Shown here in pieces: positions 8,170 to 15,821 of a DNA stretch of 64,000 nucleotides. This DNA is from Pontibacter qinzhouensis. Its GTDB lineage: Bacteria > Bacteroidota > Bacteroidia > Cytophagales > Hymenobacteraceae. Both the position numbers and the translations under genes were made by a program. A model generated the notes under the pieces. The model was not told the DNA's origin. It made no database searches and saw only the letters and a program-made list of their open reading frames with translations. The first letter of the stretch is position 1. Each line of letters opens with the position of its first letter. The stretch covers positions 16,168 through 80,167 of the forward strand of contig NZ_VRTY01000017.1 in the NCBI RefSeq assembly GCF_008017455.1. The letters run 5' to 3'.

Positions 8170-10383
8170 ATGTTTCTCAGAAAAGAAAAAGTAAAAAAGT
8201 ACATCAGCTTTTGCCTCATGCTGGGCTTGTTGTCATCGGCTTGTTCCACCCTCAAAACCGACAGCTCCGATAAGAGAAGCAATGCCACAACGGCAGGTGT
8301 GCCGGAGGAAAAATATTCAGCTTACCTGTTTACTTACTTTACCGGAAATAGCAAAGCCGAAGAGGCCATACGGTTTGCTATCAGCAACGATGGCTACAAC
8401 TACAGGGCGCTCAATAATAACAAACCGGTAATCAAGTCAGAGGATATCAGTTCTACCGGGGGGGTGCGCGACCCGCACATTCTGCGTGGCGCCGATGGCA
8501 AAACGTTTTACATGGTGGTTACCGACATGGTGTCGGCTAATGGCTGGAGCTCGAACAGAGCCATGGTGCTGCTCAAGTCAAACGACCTCGTAAACTGGAC
8601 TTCCAGTGTGGTCAATATCCAGAATAGATTTTCTGGTAACGAGGACCTGCTGCGGGTGTGGGCGCCACAAACTATTTATGACCCCGAGGCAAAGAAATAT
8701 ATGGTGTATTTCTCTATGAAACACGGCAACGACCCGGATAAAATCTACTACGCCTACACCAACAAAGACTTTACTGACCTGGAGTCGGAGCCGAAGCAGC
8801 TCTTTTTCAGCCCGACCAACAACGCAGCCATCGACGGCGACATTATCTACAAAGATGGTAAATACCACATGTTCTTTAAAACCGAAGATGCCGGCTCTGG
8901 CCTGAAAGTAGCCGTGTCGGATAAACTGACAGAAGGCTATGTACTACGCGATAAGTTTGTGCAGCAGACAAAAGATCCGGTAGAAGGATCGGGTGTGTTT
9001 AAGCTCAACAATGGCGAAGGCTACATCCTGATGTACGATGTGTATACCAAAGGGAAGTACCAGTTTACGAAAACCAAAGATCTGGAAAACTTTGAGGTGG
9101 TAGACGATGCCATCAGCATGAATTTCCATCCGCGCCACGGTACAGTATTGCCTATAACTGCCAAAGAGGCCGAAGCGCTGGTGAGCAAATGGGGCACCAT
9201 AGATGAAGCCGCCTTAGCGCCACAGGCAGAGGCTATTAAAAAAATAAATGTAGTGGTAGATACAGCAGCTAAAAAGGTATACCTGCCTGTAAAACCAGGA
9301 ACAGATGTAAAAGCCTTCGATCCGGATTTCAGCGCGATGCCCGGTATTACTGTTTCGCCCAAAGGCGCGCAGAACTTTGCCGCCGGACCAGTAACCTATA
9401 ATGTTACTATAGCAGGTAAAGCTCCACAAGCCTACCAGGCCATTGTGAAAAATGACCACAACCCGGTATTGGCTGGCCTGTATGCCGACCCCGATATTAT
9501 TTATTCTGAAAAAACAGGCAAGTTCTACATTTACCCCACCAGCGATGGCTTTACCGGCTGGGCTGGTACGTATTTTAAAGCCTTTTCTTCTCCTGACCTG
9601 GTAAACTGGAAAGACGAAGGCGTGATACTGGACCTGAACAAAGATGTGAGCTGGGCCGACCGAAATGCCTGGGCTCCCTGCATTATCGAGAAGAAAGTAA
9701 ACGGTGCCTACAAATACTATTACTACTTTACAGCAGCACAAAAAATAGGTGTGGCAGTAGCCGATAACCCTACTGGACCATTTGTAGATTCCGGCAAACC
9801 TCTAATTGATAAGTTTCCGGAAGGTGTTACCCGCGGGCAGCAGATTGACCCCGACGTATTTACTGACCCTAAGACCGGAAAGAGCTACCTCTACTGGGGC
9901 AACGGCTATATGGCTGCCGCAGAGTTAAACACCGATATGGTATCGCTCAAGCCAGGTACAACCAAAATTCTGACACCAGTGAGGTCTTATAACGAGGGTA
10001 CGCATGTGTTCTACCGAAACGGCAAGTACTATTTTATGTGGTCAGAAAACGACACCCGCGACGAAAATTACCAGGTGCGTTACGGTACCTCCAACTCCCC
10101 AACCGGAAAAATAAGCGTGCCGGAGAATAACCTGGTGCTGGTAAAAGATACAACTTCCGGTATTTTAGGCACCGGGCATCATTCTACTATTCAATTACCA
10201 GGTACAGATACGTGGTATATCGTGTATCACCGCTTCAACTATCCGAAAGGTGCTGCTATGGGAGAGGCTGCCGGCTACAATCGCGAGGTCAGCATCGATA
10301 AAATGGAGTTTAACCCGGATGGCACCATAAAGCCGGTAAAACCGACTCATGAAGGCATAAAGCCTGTCAGCTTAAATAAGTAA
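8170..10383 (+). CDS. Double GH43 lipoprotein (two catalytic modules)
   Basis: Inverting glycosidase of the GH43 five-blade propeller family, typically acting on arabinose, xylose or galactose linkages. From the ATG at 8170 the protein has 737 residues with a lipoprotein signal (SSAC, Cys25), so it is envelope-anchored. The N-terminal module shows the Asp-Asp-Glu triad in GGVRDPHI, DGDIIY and PVEGSGVF. The C-terminal module shows a second triad in YADPDIIY, QQIDPDVF and YNEGTHVF. A linker with an Ig-like segment joins them. The upstream ATG at 8092 would add 26 residues before the signal and is rejected. The gene lies between the GH2 gene and the SusCD-sulfatase operon. Two intact modules suggest two related cleavages; subfamily not assigned. 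Confidence 0.85.
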   Translation: MFLRKEKVKKYISFCLMLGLLSSACSTLKTDSSDKRSNATTAGVPEEKYSAYLFTYFTGNSKAEEAIRFAISNDGYNYRALNNNKPVIKSEDISSTGGVRDPHILRGADGKTFYMVVTDMVSANGWSSNRAMVLLKSNDLVNWTSSVVNIQNRFSGNEDLLRVWAPQTIYDPEAKKYMVYFSMKHGNDPDKIYYAYTNKDFTDLESEPKQLFFSPTNNAAIDGDIIYKDGKYHMFFKTEDAGSGLKVAVSDKLTEGYVLRDKFVQQTKDPVEGSGVFKLNNGEGYILMYDVYTKGKYQFTKTKDLENFEVVDDAISMNFHPRHGTVLPITAKEAEALVSKWGTIDEAALAPQAEAIKKINVVVDTAAKKVYLPVKPGTDVKAFDPDFSAMPGITVSPKGAQNFAAGPVTYNVTIAGKAPQAYQAIVKNDHNPVLAGLYADPDIIYSEKTGKFYIYPTSDGFTGWAGTYFKAFSSPDLVNWKDEGVILDLNKDVSWADRNAWAPCIIEKKVNGAYKYYYYFTAAQKIGVAVADNPTGPFVDSGKPLIDKFPEGVTRGQQIDPDVFTDPKTGKSYLYWGNGYMAAAELNTDMVSLKPGTTKILTPVRSYNEGTHVFYRNGKYYFMWSENDTRDENYQVRYGTSNSPTGKISVPENNLVLVKDTTSGILGTGHHSTIQLPGTDTWYIVYHRFNYPKGAAMGEAAGYNREVSIDKMEFNPDGTIKPVKPTHEGIKPVSLNK

Positions 10384-10405
10384 CCAGGTTTTTACCCTTA
10401 CAAAG

Positions 10406-10555
10406 ATGAGCATCACGAAGAAACTACTCTGGATAACTTTGCTGGCGCTGCTATTGGTGCCAGCAACAGGTAATGCTCAAAAAAAGGCTAAGTTGCCCAT
10501 AACAAATCAACAACTCCAAAAACTAATAAAAATGCTTCCAGATGGGCCATTGTAG
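10406..10555 (+). pseudogene. Truncated secreted-protein ORF running into repeat B
   Basis: A 49-codon frame begins with a good signal peptide (MSITKKLLW, then LLALLLVPATGNAQ). After about 30 codons it enters repeat B sequence and ends at TAG. The start of a secreted protein gene survives, the body is lost. It follows the GH43 gene by 22 bases, so it was probably the next gene in that operon. Confidence 0.55.
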
Positions 10556-10590
10556 TGCCTTTTACAGCATTTTTAATATGGTGAAGCTCC
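10498..10590 (+). repeat. Repeat B copy 1
   Basis: About 93 bases starting CATAACAAATCA and ending GGTGAAGCTCC, about 75% alike by eye to 20308-20407. It replaces the body of the truncated secreted ORF. Function unknown. Confidence 0.6.
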
Positions 10591-10694
10591 TAAGCTTAGC
10601 ACCCAAAAAAGCTGTTCTTGCTATAGTTTGCTCTCATTAATGCCATTAGACTGAAAAAAAAATTAAAAGTTATGTGTCAATTATATAAATTTCC

Positions 10695-10702
10695 TATATT
10701 TG
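10695..10702 (+). promoter_or_regulatory. TAnnTTTG -7 box before leader ORF and SusC operon
   Basis: TATATTTG followed by TCTA lies 88 bases before the leader ORF and 475 before susC. It is the best promoter candidate for the operon; if so the transcript carries a long leader including the Cys4 ORF and several hairpins. Confidence 0.4.
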
Positions 10703-10789
10703 TCTAGTTATTTGATAGAGTTAATAGTAATATAAGGCTTAGTTGATTCTTTTATAGCTCTGGTTGTTAAATGCATAACAAATAATAAT

Positions 10790-10894
10790 ATGAAACATCT
10801 TTATTTTATCTCACTTCCAGTCACCTTTACCTTAGCGGCGAGTTCTGCTTCTAGCTTAGGTCGTTTAAGCAACATCGCCTGCTGTTGTTGCTAA
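10790..10894 (+). CDS. 34-residue leader peptide ending in four cysteines
   Basis: ATG at 10790 opens a 34-codon frame: a hydrophobic stretch (MKHLYFISLPVTFTLAAS), a short polar part with SLGRLSNIA, then TGC TGT TGT TGC directly before TAA. Nothing follows the cysteines, so the run is placed to stall ribosomes at the end of translation when Cys-tRNA is short. It precedes the SusC-SusD-sulfatase operon by 283 bases, with hairpins between. Polycysteine upstream ORFs that act as cysteine-responsive attenuators are described in mycobacteria; here the same logic is inferred because sulfatases release sulfate, a cysteine precursor. It could instead be a chance ORF, but four consecutive Cys codons at the stop make that unlikely. 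Confidence 0.6.
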   Translation: MKHLYFISLPVTFTLAASSASSLGRLSNIACCCC

Positions 10895-10901
10895 TTCTAT
10901 T

Positions 10902-11020
10902 TGCAGTTGAGGCTGCATTATAATCCTTCCTTTCAATAAATAATGGCTTTTTCAGCATCTGGTACATGATGAAAAGAGACATGGTTTTCCTGTTGCTTCC
11001 ACCTTTCAGAACCTGAGAGG
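10902..11020 (+). promoter_or_regulatory. Leader hairpins between Cys4 ORF and susC
   Basis: Two small stems: TGCAG/CTGCA at 10902-10917, starting 8 bases after the leader stop, and an 8-bp stem CCTTTCAG/CTGAGAGG with a three-base loop at 11002-11020. The first is close enough to be covered by a ribosome paused at the cysteine codons. No clear terminator with a T-run was seen on the + strand. Confidence 0.35.
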
Positions 11021-11092
11021 CAGGCAGAGATTTAATATAATAGCATATAGTAAGCAACCGGTGTAAGCTGGGATGCCAGGATATGTTATGTC

Positions 11093-11148
11093 AATAAAAA
11101 GCTTTCCCGGCTTATGGCGCCTCTGGTACAGGCACCGGCCGGGAAAGC
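11093..11148 (-). terminator. Perfect 10-bp stem, terminator-like on the - strand
   Basis: GCTTTCCCGG (11101-11110) pairs exactly with CCGGGAAAGC (11139-11148), and the stem extends inward with GGCGCCT/AGGCACC. On the - strand the stem is followed by a run of five T; on the + strand there is none. It ends 29 bases before the susC start. Either it terminates an antisense RNA or, as RNA on the + strand, shields the translation start. Confidence 0.5.
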
Positions 11149-11177
11149 AGCTAGAAAAATACTAACACACAAATTTA

Positions 11178-14100
11178 ATGATTAAGAAGAATTTACTGCA
11201 TAAAAGTAGTAGGCTTTTGCTATTGCTGGCAGCGTATGGGCTGTCGTATCCTATACAGGCTGCTCCCCGCATTGCGTCTGACAATTCAGAAAGACGAATC
11301 TTAGAAAATAATTTTTTAAACTCACAACCGCAGCAAACGTCCATAACAGGTAGAGTTACGTCTCAGGAAGGAGAACCTCTGCCGGGTGTAACAGTTGTTC
11401 TTAAAGGGACTTCATTTGGATCCATAACAGATTTAGATGGCAATTTTAGCCTGAGTGCTTCCTTACAAGCCAACAATGTACTTGTCTTTTCTTTTGTGGG
11501 TTATCAGCCCAAAGAGGTGCCTTACAAAGCAGGGCAGCGGCTACAGGTTGTGCTTACAGAAGATGCCAAGTCGCTTAGTGAGGTAGTGGTAGTAGGGTAT
11601 GGCACGCAGAAGAAAAGCGACCTGACCGGTTCGGTGGGTACGGTGTCAAAAGAACTAATTGAGCAGCAGCCAGTAAGCTCTATCGACAGAGCATTGCAAG
11701 GGGCAGCAGCAGGTGTGCAGGTAACGCAAACATCGGGGCAGCCCGGTGGCGGTGTCAGTATTCGTATTCGGGGAGGAGGTTCTATTCAGGGAGGCAATGA
11801 GCCACTGTATGTTATAGATGGATTCCCGTTGTATAATAATGCGGCCAGTGCAGGTGTTACCAGTGGCGCAGATGTTAACCCCCTGGCTAGTATAAACCCC
11901 AGTGACATAGAGTCGATGCATATACTGAAAGATGCCTCTGCTACCGCTATTTATGGTTCTCGTGGGGCGAATGGGGTTATCATTATTACAACTAAAAAAG
12001 GTGCGGCAGGTACGAGCATAGTGAGTTATGAAGGAAGTTATGGCTTGCAAGCCCTGCGGCAAAAAATTGATTTACTGAACGCAAGTGAGTTTGCCCAGCT
12101 TCGCAACGAAGCATTGCAAGATAGAAACCCGGCTGGTGGTCCTTATCAGTATTTAGCCCCTGCTGAAATTGCCGCTTTGGGTACAGGAACGGATTGGCAG
12201 GATGCGGCTTTTCATCAGTCCCCTATCCAGAACCATCAAATCTCGATATCCGGTGGAAACGAAAAAACTCGTTATGCCCTTACAGGAGGATATTTCGGAC
12301 AAGATGGTATTATCAGGAATACGGACTTCAAGCGGTTAAGCGCCAGAATTAACCTCGATTCTAAAATTACCGATAAGTTCAATGTGGGGCTGAATCTTAC
12401 CGGGAGCAGAACAGATGCTAACTTAGCTCCCTCCGGTATCGTGAGTTCTTTGCTTACAATGCCTCCTACCGCTACCATTTATGAAGCAGATGGAAACTAT
12501 ACTTTTCGGAATCCCTTTGAAAACCTTATTACTAATCCCATAGCATCATTGTTTGAGCAGACAAACAAAACAAATACCTTGCGGGTTCTCAGCACGATTT
12601 ATGGCGAATACACACTGTTAGATGGACTCGTTGCTAAAGTATCTTTCGGAACAGATATTACTACTACAAAAGATGAAAGTTACATTCCGAGAACGTTGTA
12701 TGAGGGAATTGCTGTAAACGGGCAGGCCGCAATAGGTCAGTTAAACTCCTATTCCTGGTTAAACGAAAATACCTTAACCTATAGAAAGGAATCCGGCAAA
12801 CATTCGCTTAATGCGTTATTAGGTTTTACCCAACAGGAATTTTCTAATGATGTTTTCAGGGCTGGCTCTCAACAGTTCGTGTCAGATGACCTTACCTACA
12901 ACAGTCTTCAAGGAGGTGCCACTCCTACAGTTCCTTACTCTGATGCTTACTCCTGGTCCTTAATATCGTATCTGGGCAGATTGAACTATTTCTTCGATCA
13001 GCGTTACTTTTTTACAGCTAGTTTAAGGGCAGACGGTTCCTCTAGGTTTGGGAAGAACAACAAGTGGGGCTATTTCCCGTCTGTTGCTTTTGCCTGGAAA
13101 ATTAGCAACGAGAACTTCTTTACGAATGTAAATCTTCCCATCACCGATTTTAAGTTCAGGACAAGCTTTGGTGCCACCGGTAACCAGGAAATAGGCATGT
13201 ACCAGTCCCTGTCGACCTTAAGCAGCGTGCGGGTGCTGCTGGGAGAACAGATAACCACTGGCTTCAGACCCGACAGAATCGCAAACGACAACCTGGGCTG
13301 GGAAACAACTTACCAGTTTGACTCCGGAATTGACCTGGGGCTGTTCGAGAACAGGCTCCTGCTGACAGTGGATGGCTACTATAAGAAAACAGTCGATCTG
13401 CTGCTCAACGTGCAGATTCCGTGGACATCCGGGCACTCTTCTTCGCTTCAGAACTTTGGCGCTGTAGAAAACCGCGGGCTAGAGTTCGGGATTAATACAG
13501 TTAACATTGATAATGGCGCTCTTACCTGGAACTCCAGCCTCAACCTGGCCTTTAATCGGAACAAAGTATTGAAAATAGGAGATGGTCAAGAGGATTTTAT
13601 CATTAGTGGAGACTACATCATAAAAGTTGGCGAACCTTTAGGCTCTTTTTATGGCTCTGTAACAGATGGCGTTTTGCAGCCGGGCGAAGTTGCTGAAAAG
13701 GGAAATCTAACTGGTAAATCTTCACCAAAAGCCGGGGACAGGCTCTACAAAGATGTCGATAATAATGGTACCTTCTCTAATGCTGCAGATAGAGCTATTA
13801 TTGGCAATGCCCAACCTGACTACTTTTTTGGATTAACAAATAATATTGCCTGGAAAGGATTGGATTTGTCTGTTTTCTTGCAGGGGTCTGTTGGAAACCA
13901 GATTGTTAATAAAAACAGGCAAAGTCTTGAGCTCTTTACTGGTTTGCAGAATGCAGCTGGTTCTGCTCGGGATAGATGGTCTCCTTCTAACACTGATACA
14001 GATATTCCGAGAGCATCCTCTGACCCATCCAATATCTTTTCTAACCGGTTTGTTGAAGACGGTTCCTATATACGGCTCAAAAATATTACACTGGGTTACA

Positions 14101-14303
14101 CACTGCCTGTTGCCCTTACCAAATGGGCACGTGTATCGAATGCACGTCTGTTTATAACAGGCCAAAACCTCCTTACCTGGACAAGCTATACAGGCTACGA
14201 CCCCGAAGTAACATCTACTAACAACACGGTTTCTCAAGGTACAGACCAAGGTGTTTACCCCGTGGCAAAAACAGTTACAACCGGAGTAAAAGTTACCTTC
14301 TAG
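11178..14303 (+). CDS. SusC/RagA family TonB-dependent outer-membrane transporter
   Basis: Imports oligosaccharides across the outer membrane together with SusD. The 1041-residue protein has an N-terminal signal region, a carboxypeptidase-regulatory-like domain (~55-130; ITGRVTSQEGEPLPGVTV), a TonB box/plug start at SEVVVVGYGTQ, the plug motifs GVQV, IRIRGGGS, PLYVIDGFP and ATAIYGSRGANGVI, then a C-terminal barrel ending in VKVTF. First gene of a tight operon (34 bases to susD). It has a 470-base leader after the nearest promoter box, containing a Cys4 leader ORF and a stable hairpin near the start. The downstream sulfatases suggest a sulfated glycan ligand. Confidence 0.93.
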   Translation: MIKKNLLHKSSRLLLLLAAYGLSYPIQAAPRIASDNSERRILENNFLNSQPQQTSITGRVTSQEGEPLPGVTVVLKGTSFGSITDLDGNFSLSASLQANNVLVFSFVGYQPKEVPYKAGQRLQVVLTEDAKSLSEVVVVGYGTQKKSDLTGSVGTVSKELIEQQPVSSIDRALQGAAAGVQVTQTSGQPGGGVSIRIRGGGSIQGGNEPLYVIDGFPLYNNAASAGVTSGADVNPLASINPSDIESMHILKDASATAIYGSRGANGVIIITTKKGAAGTSIVSYEGSYGLQALRQKIDLLNASEFAQLRNEALQDRNPAGGPYQYLAPAEIAALGTGTDWQDAAFHQSPIQNHQISISGGNEKTRYALTGGYFGQDGIIRNTDFKRLSARINLDSKITDKFNVGLNLTGSRTDANLAPSGIVSSLLTMPPTATIYEADGNYTFRNPFENLITNPIASLFEQTNKTNTLRVLSTIYGEYTLLDGLVAKVSFGTDITTTKDESYIPRTLYEGIAVNGQAAIGQLNSYSWLNENTLTYRKESGKHSLNALLGFTQQEFSNDVFRAGSQQFVSDDLTYNSLQGGATPTVPYSDAYSWSLISYLGRLNYFFDQRYFFTASLRADGSSRFGKNNKWGYFPSVAFAWKISNENFFTNVNLPITDFKFRTSFGATGNQEIGMYQSLSTLSSVRVLLGEQITTGFRPDRIANDNLGWETTYQFDSGIDLGLFENRLLLTVDGYYKKTVDLLLNVQIPWTSGHSSSLQNFGAVENRGLEFGINTVNIDNGALTWNSSLNLAFNRNKVLKIGDGQEDFIISGDYIIKVGEPLGSFYGSVTDGVLQPGEVAEKGNLTGKSSPKAGDRLYKDVDNNGTFSNAADRAIIGNAQPDYFFGLTNNIAWKGLDLSVFLQGSVGNQIVNKNRQSLELFTGLQNAAGSARDRWSPSNTDTDIPRASSDPSNIFSNRFVEDGSYIRLKNITLGYTLPVALTKWARVSNARLFITGQNLLTWTSYTGYDPEVTSTNNTVSQGTDQGVYPVAKTVTTGVKVTF

Positions 14304-14337
14304 AAGAATTTAGTAAAATTTAAAGCCAGTATGATAC

Positions 14338-15786
14338 ATGAAAAAATTAACATATATTCTGTTGCTATTCTCTTTTTCTTGCACAAACCTTGAAGAAGTT
14401 CCACCTTCTAATTTAACTACTGAGCAATTTTATAAAAACGAGAAAGATGCATTAGCTGCTGTAAATGCTATTTATCACCGCATGTTTACCGAACAGTTAG
14501 TGCTTTTTAACCGGCAGCTCATGATGTTAGAAATGGCCACTGACGATGTTACAGCCGGTCCCCGTACCAGAAGCGCCCAGGTGGTGGATATGTCGAAGCT
14601 CCAACACGTGCCTAACAACACAGCCGTTGAATGGACCTGGCAATATACCTACGAAGCCATAAACAGGGCAAATATTGCGGTTGACAGGATAGAGGCATTA
14701 GGTGAAGACGTAATTAACAGTGAGCTTAAAACGAGGTTGGTGAACGAAGCCAAATTATTGAGGGCCTGGAATTATTTTAACCTTGTCAGGTGGTTTGGTC
14801 CTGTTCCTCTTATACTGCACGAAACTACGTCGCTTACAAACGAAGCCTTGCAAGTGCAACAAGCTTCGGAAGAAGTGCTCTATAACCAGATAATTCTTGA
14901 CCTCACATCGGCTGAGAGTCTGCCGGCACCTGGTACTTACGCTACAGCCGATGCAGGCAGGGTAACAGCTGGTGCTGCCAAAACTCTTCTGGCCAAGGTA
15001 TACCTTACCAGAAAGGAATGGGGTAAGGCGGCAGACAAGCTAAAAGAGGTAATTGATTTAGGATGGTATAGTTTGTTCGATAATTTTGCTGATGTGTATA
15101 ATGTAGCCACAAAGAATGGCAAGGAACACATCTTCTCCATCCAGTTTAATGGCGACCCTTCTATTGTCAATCACCTGGCCATGTTTTCGCTGCCATTCGA
15201 GTTTAATGGCGAATACGTAGATGCCCCCCATTTGCCAGGCCAGCTTTATGAAAGTTACGACCTGCAGGACGAAAGAAGGAATTTAACACTGGCTAAACAG
15301 TTGTATAATCCGCAGACAGGGCAAACCGTAAATCTGCAGCACCTGACCTATGTCAAGTTTTTTGATTCTTCCAAAGCGTTAGCGCCCCAGCAATCTGCCA
15401 AAAATATACCGCTTTTCAGGTATGCCGATATTCTGCTGATGTATGCAGAAGCTTTAAATGAACTTAACGGACCTACGCAGGAGGCTTATCATCCTATCAA
15501 CCTGGTAAGGCAGCGGGCCCATATTCCGTTGCTTCAGGAGGTAAGCCTCAATTTAACGAAGGAGCAGTTCCGGGATGCGGTATTTCTGGAGAGGCGGAAG
15601 GAACTGGCACTGGAATACCACCGCTGGTTTGACCTGGCCAGAAGAGGTCCGGAAGAGTATGTGAAAGCACTACATGCAGCTGGTAAAACAAATGCAGCGC
15701 CACGCCATGTGCATTTTCCTGTTCCGCAACGCGAACTGCAGCTAAACTTAAACCTCCGGCAGCATCCTGACTGGGTAGGGTTCTGA
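14338..15786 (+). CDS. SusD/RagB family surface glycan-binding lipoprotein
   Basis: Outer-membrane lipoprotein that closes over the SusC barrel and binds the glycan. A short lipoprotein signal ends FSFSC (Cys15). Downstream are the family's N-terminal TPR-like region (TTEQFYKNEKDALAAVNAIY; AKLLRAWNYFNLVRWFG) and the C-terminal block FRYADILLMYAEALNE and FLERRKELALEYHRWFDLAR. At 482 residues it is of usual size. It sits 34 bases after susC and 35 before a sulfatase, so it is in the operon. Confidence 0.93.
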   Translation: MKKLTYILLLFSFSCTNLEEVPPSNLTTEQFYKNEKDALAAVNAIYHRMFTEQLVLFNRQLMMLEMATDDVTAGPRTRSAQVVDMSKLQHVPNNTAVEWTWQYTYEAINRANIAVDRIEALGEDVINSELKTRLVNEAKLLRAWNYFNLVRWFGPVPLILHETTSLTNEALQVQQASEEVLYNQIILDLTSAESLPAPGTYATADAGRVTAGAAKTLLAKVYLTRKEWGKAADKLKEVIDLGWYSLFDNFADVYNVATKNGKEHIFSIQFNGDPSIVNHLAMFSLPFEFNGEYVDAPHLPGQLYESYDLQDERRNLTLAKQLYNPQTGQTVNLQHLTYVKFFDSSKALAPQQSAKNIPLFRYADILLMYAEALNELNGPTQEAYHPINLVRQRAHIPLLQEVSLNLTKEQFRDAVFLERRKELALEYHRWFDLARRGPEEYVKALHAAGKTNAAPRHVHFPVPQRELQLNLNLRQHPDWVGF

Positions 15787-15821
15787 TTAGTCTATTTTTC
15801 ATTGTAAACGAAACGCGATAT

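Noticed and set aside
10851..11057. 68-codon - strand frame in the susC leader
   Set aside because: No homologous pattern, overlaps the Cys4 leader region, low-complexity composition; no start context.
10895..11100. SAM or TPP riboswitch in the susC leader (ACCTGAGAGG and similar strings)
   Set aside because: Only short partial matches; the multi-helix cores of these riboswitches are absent.
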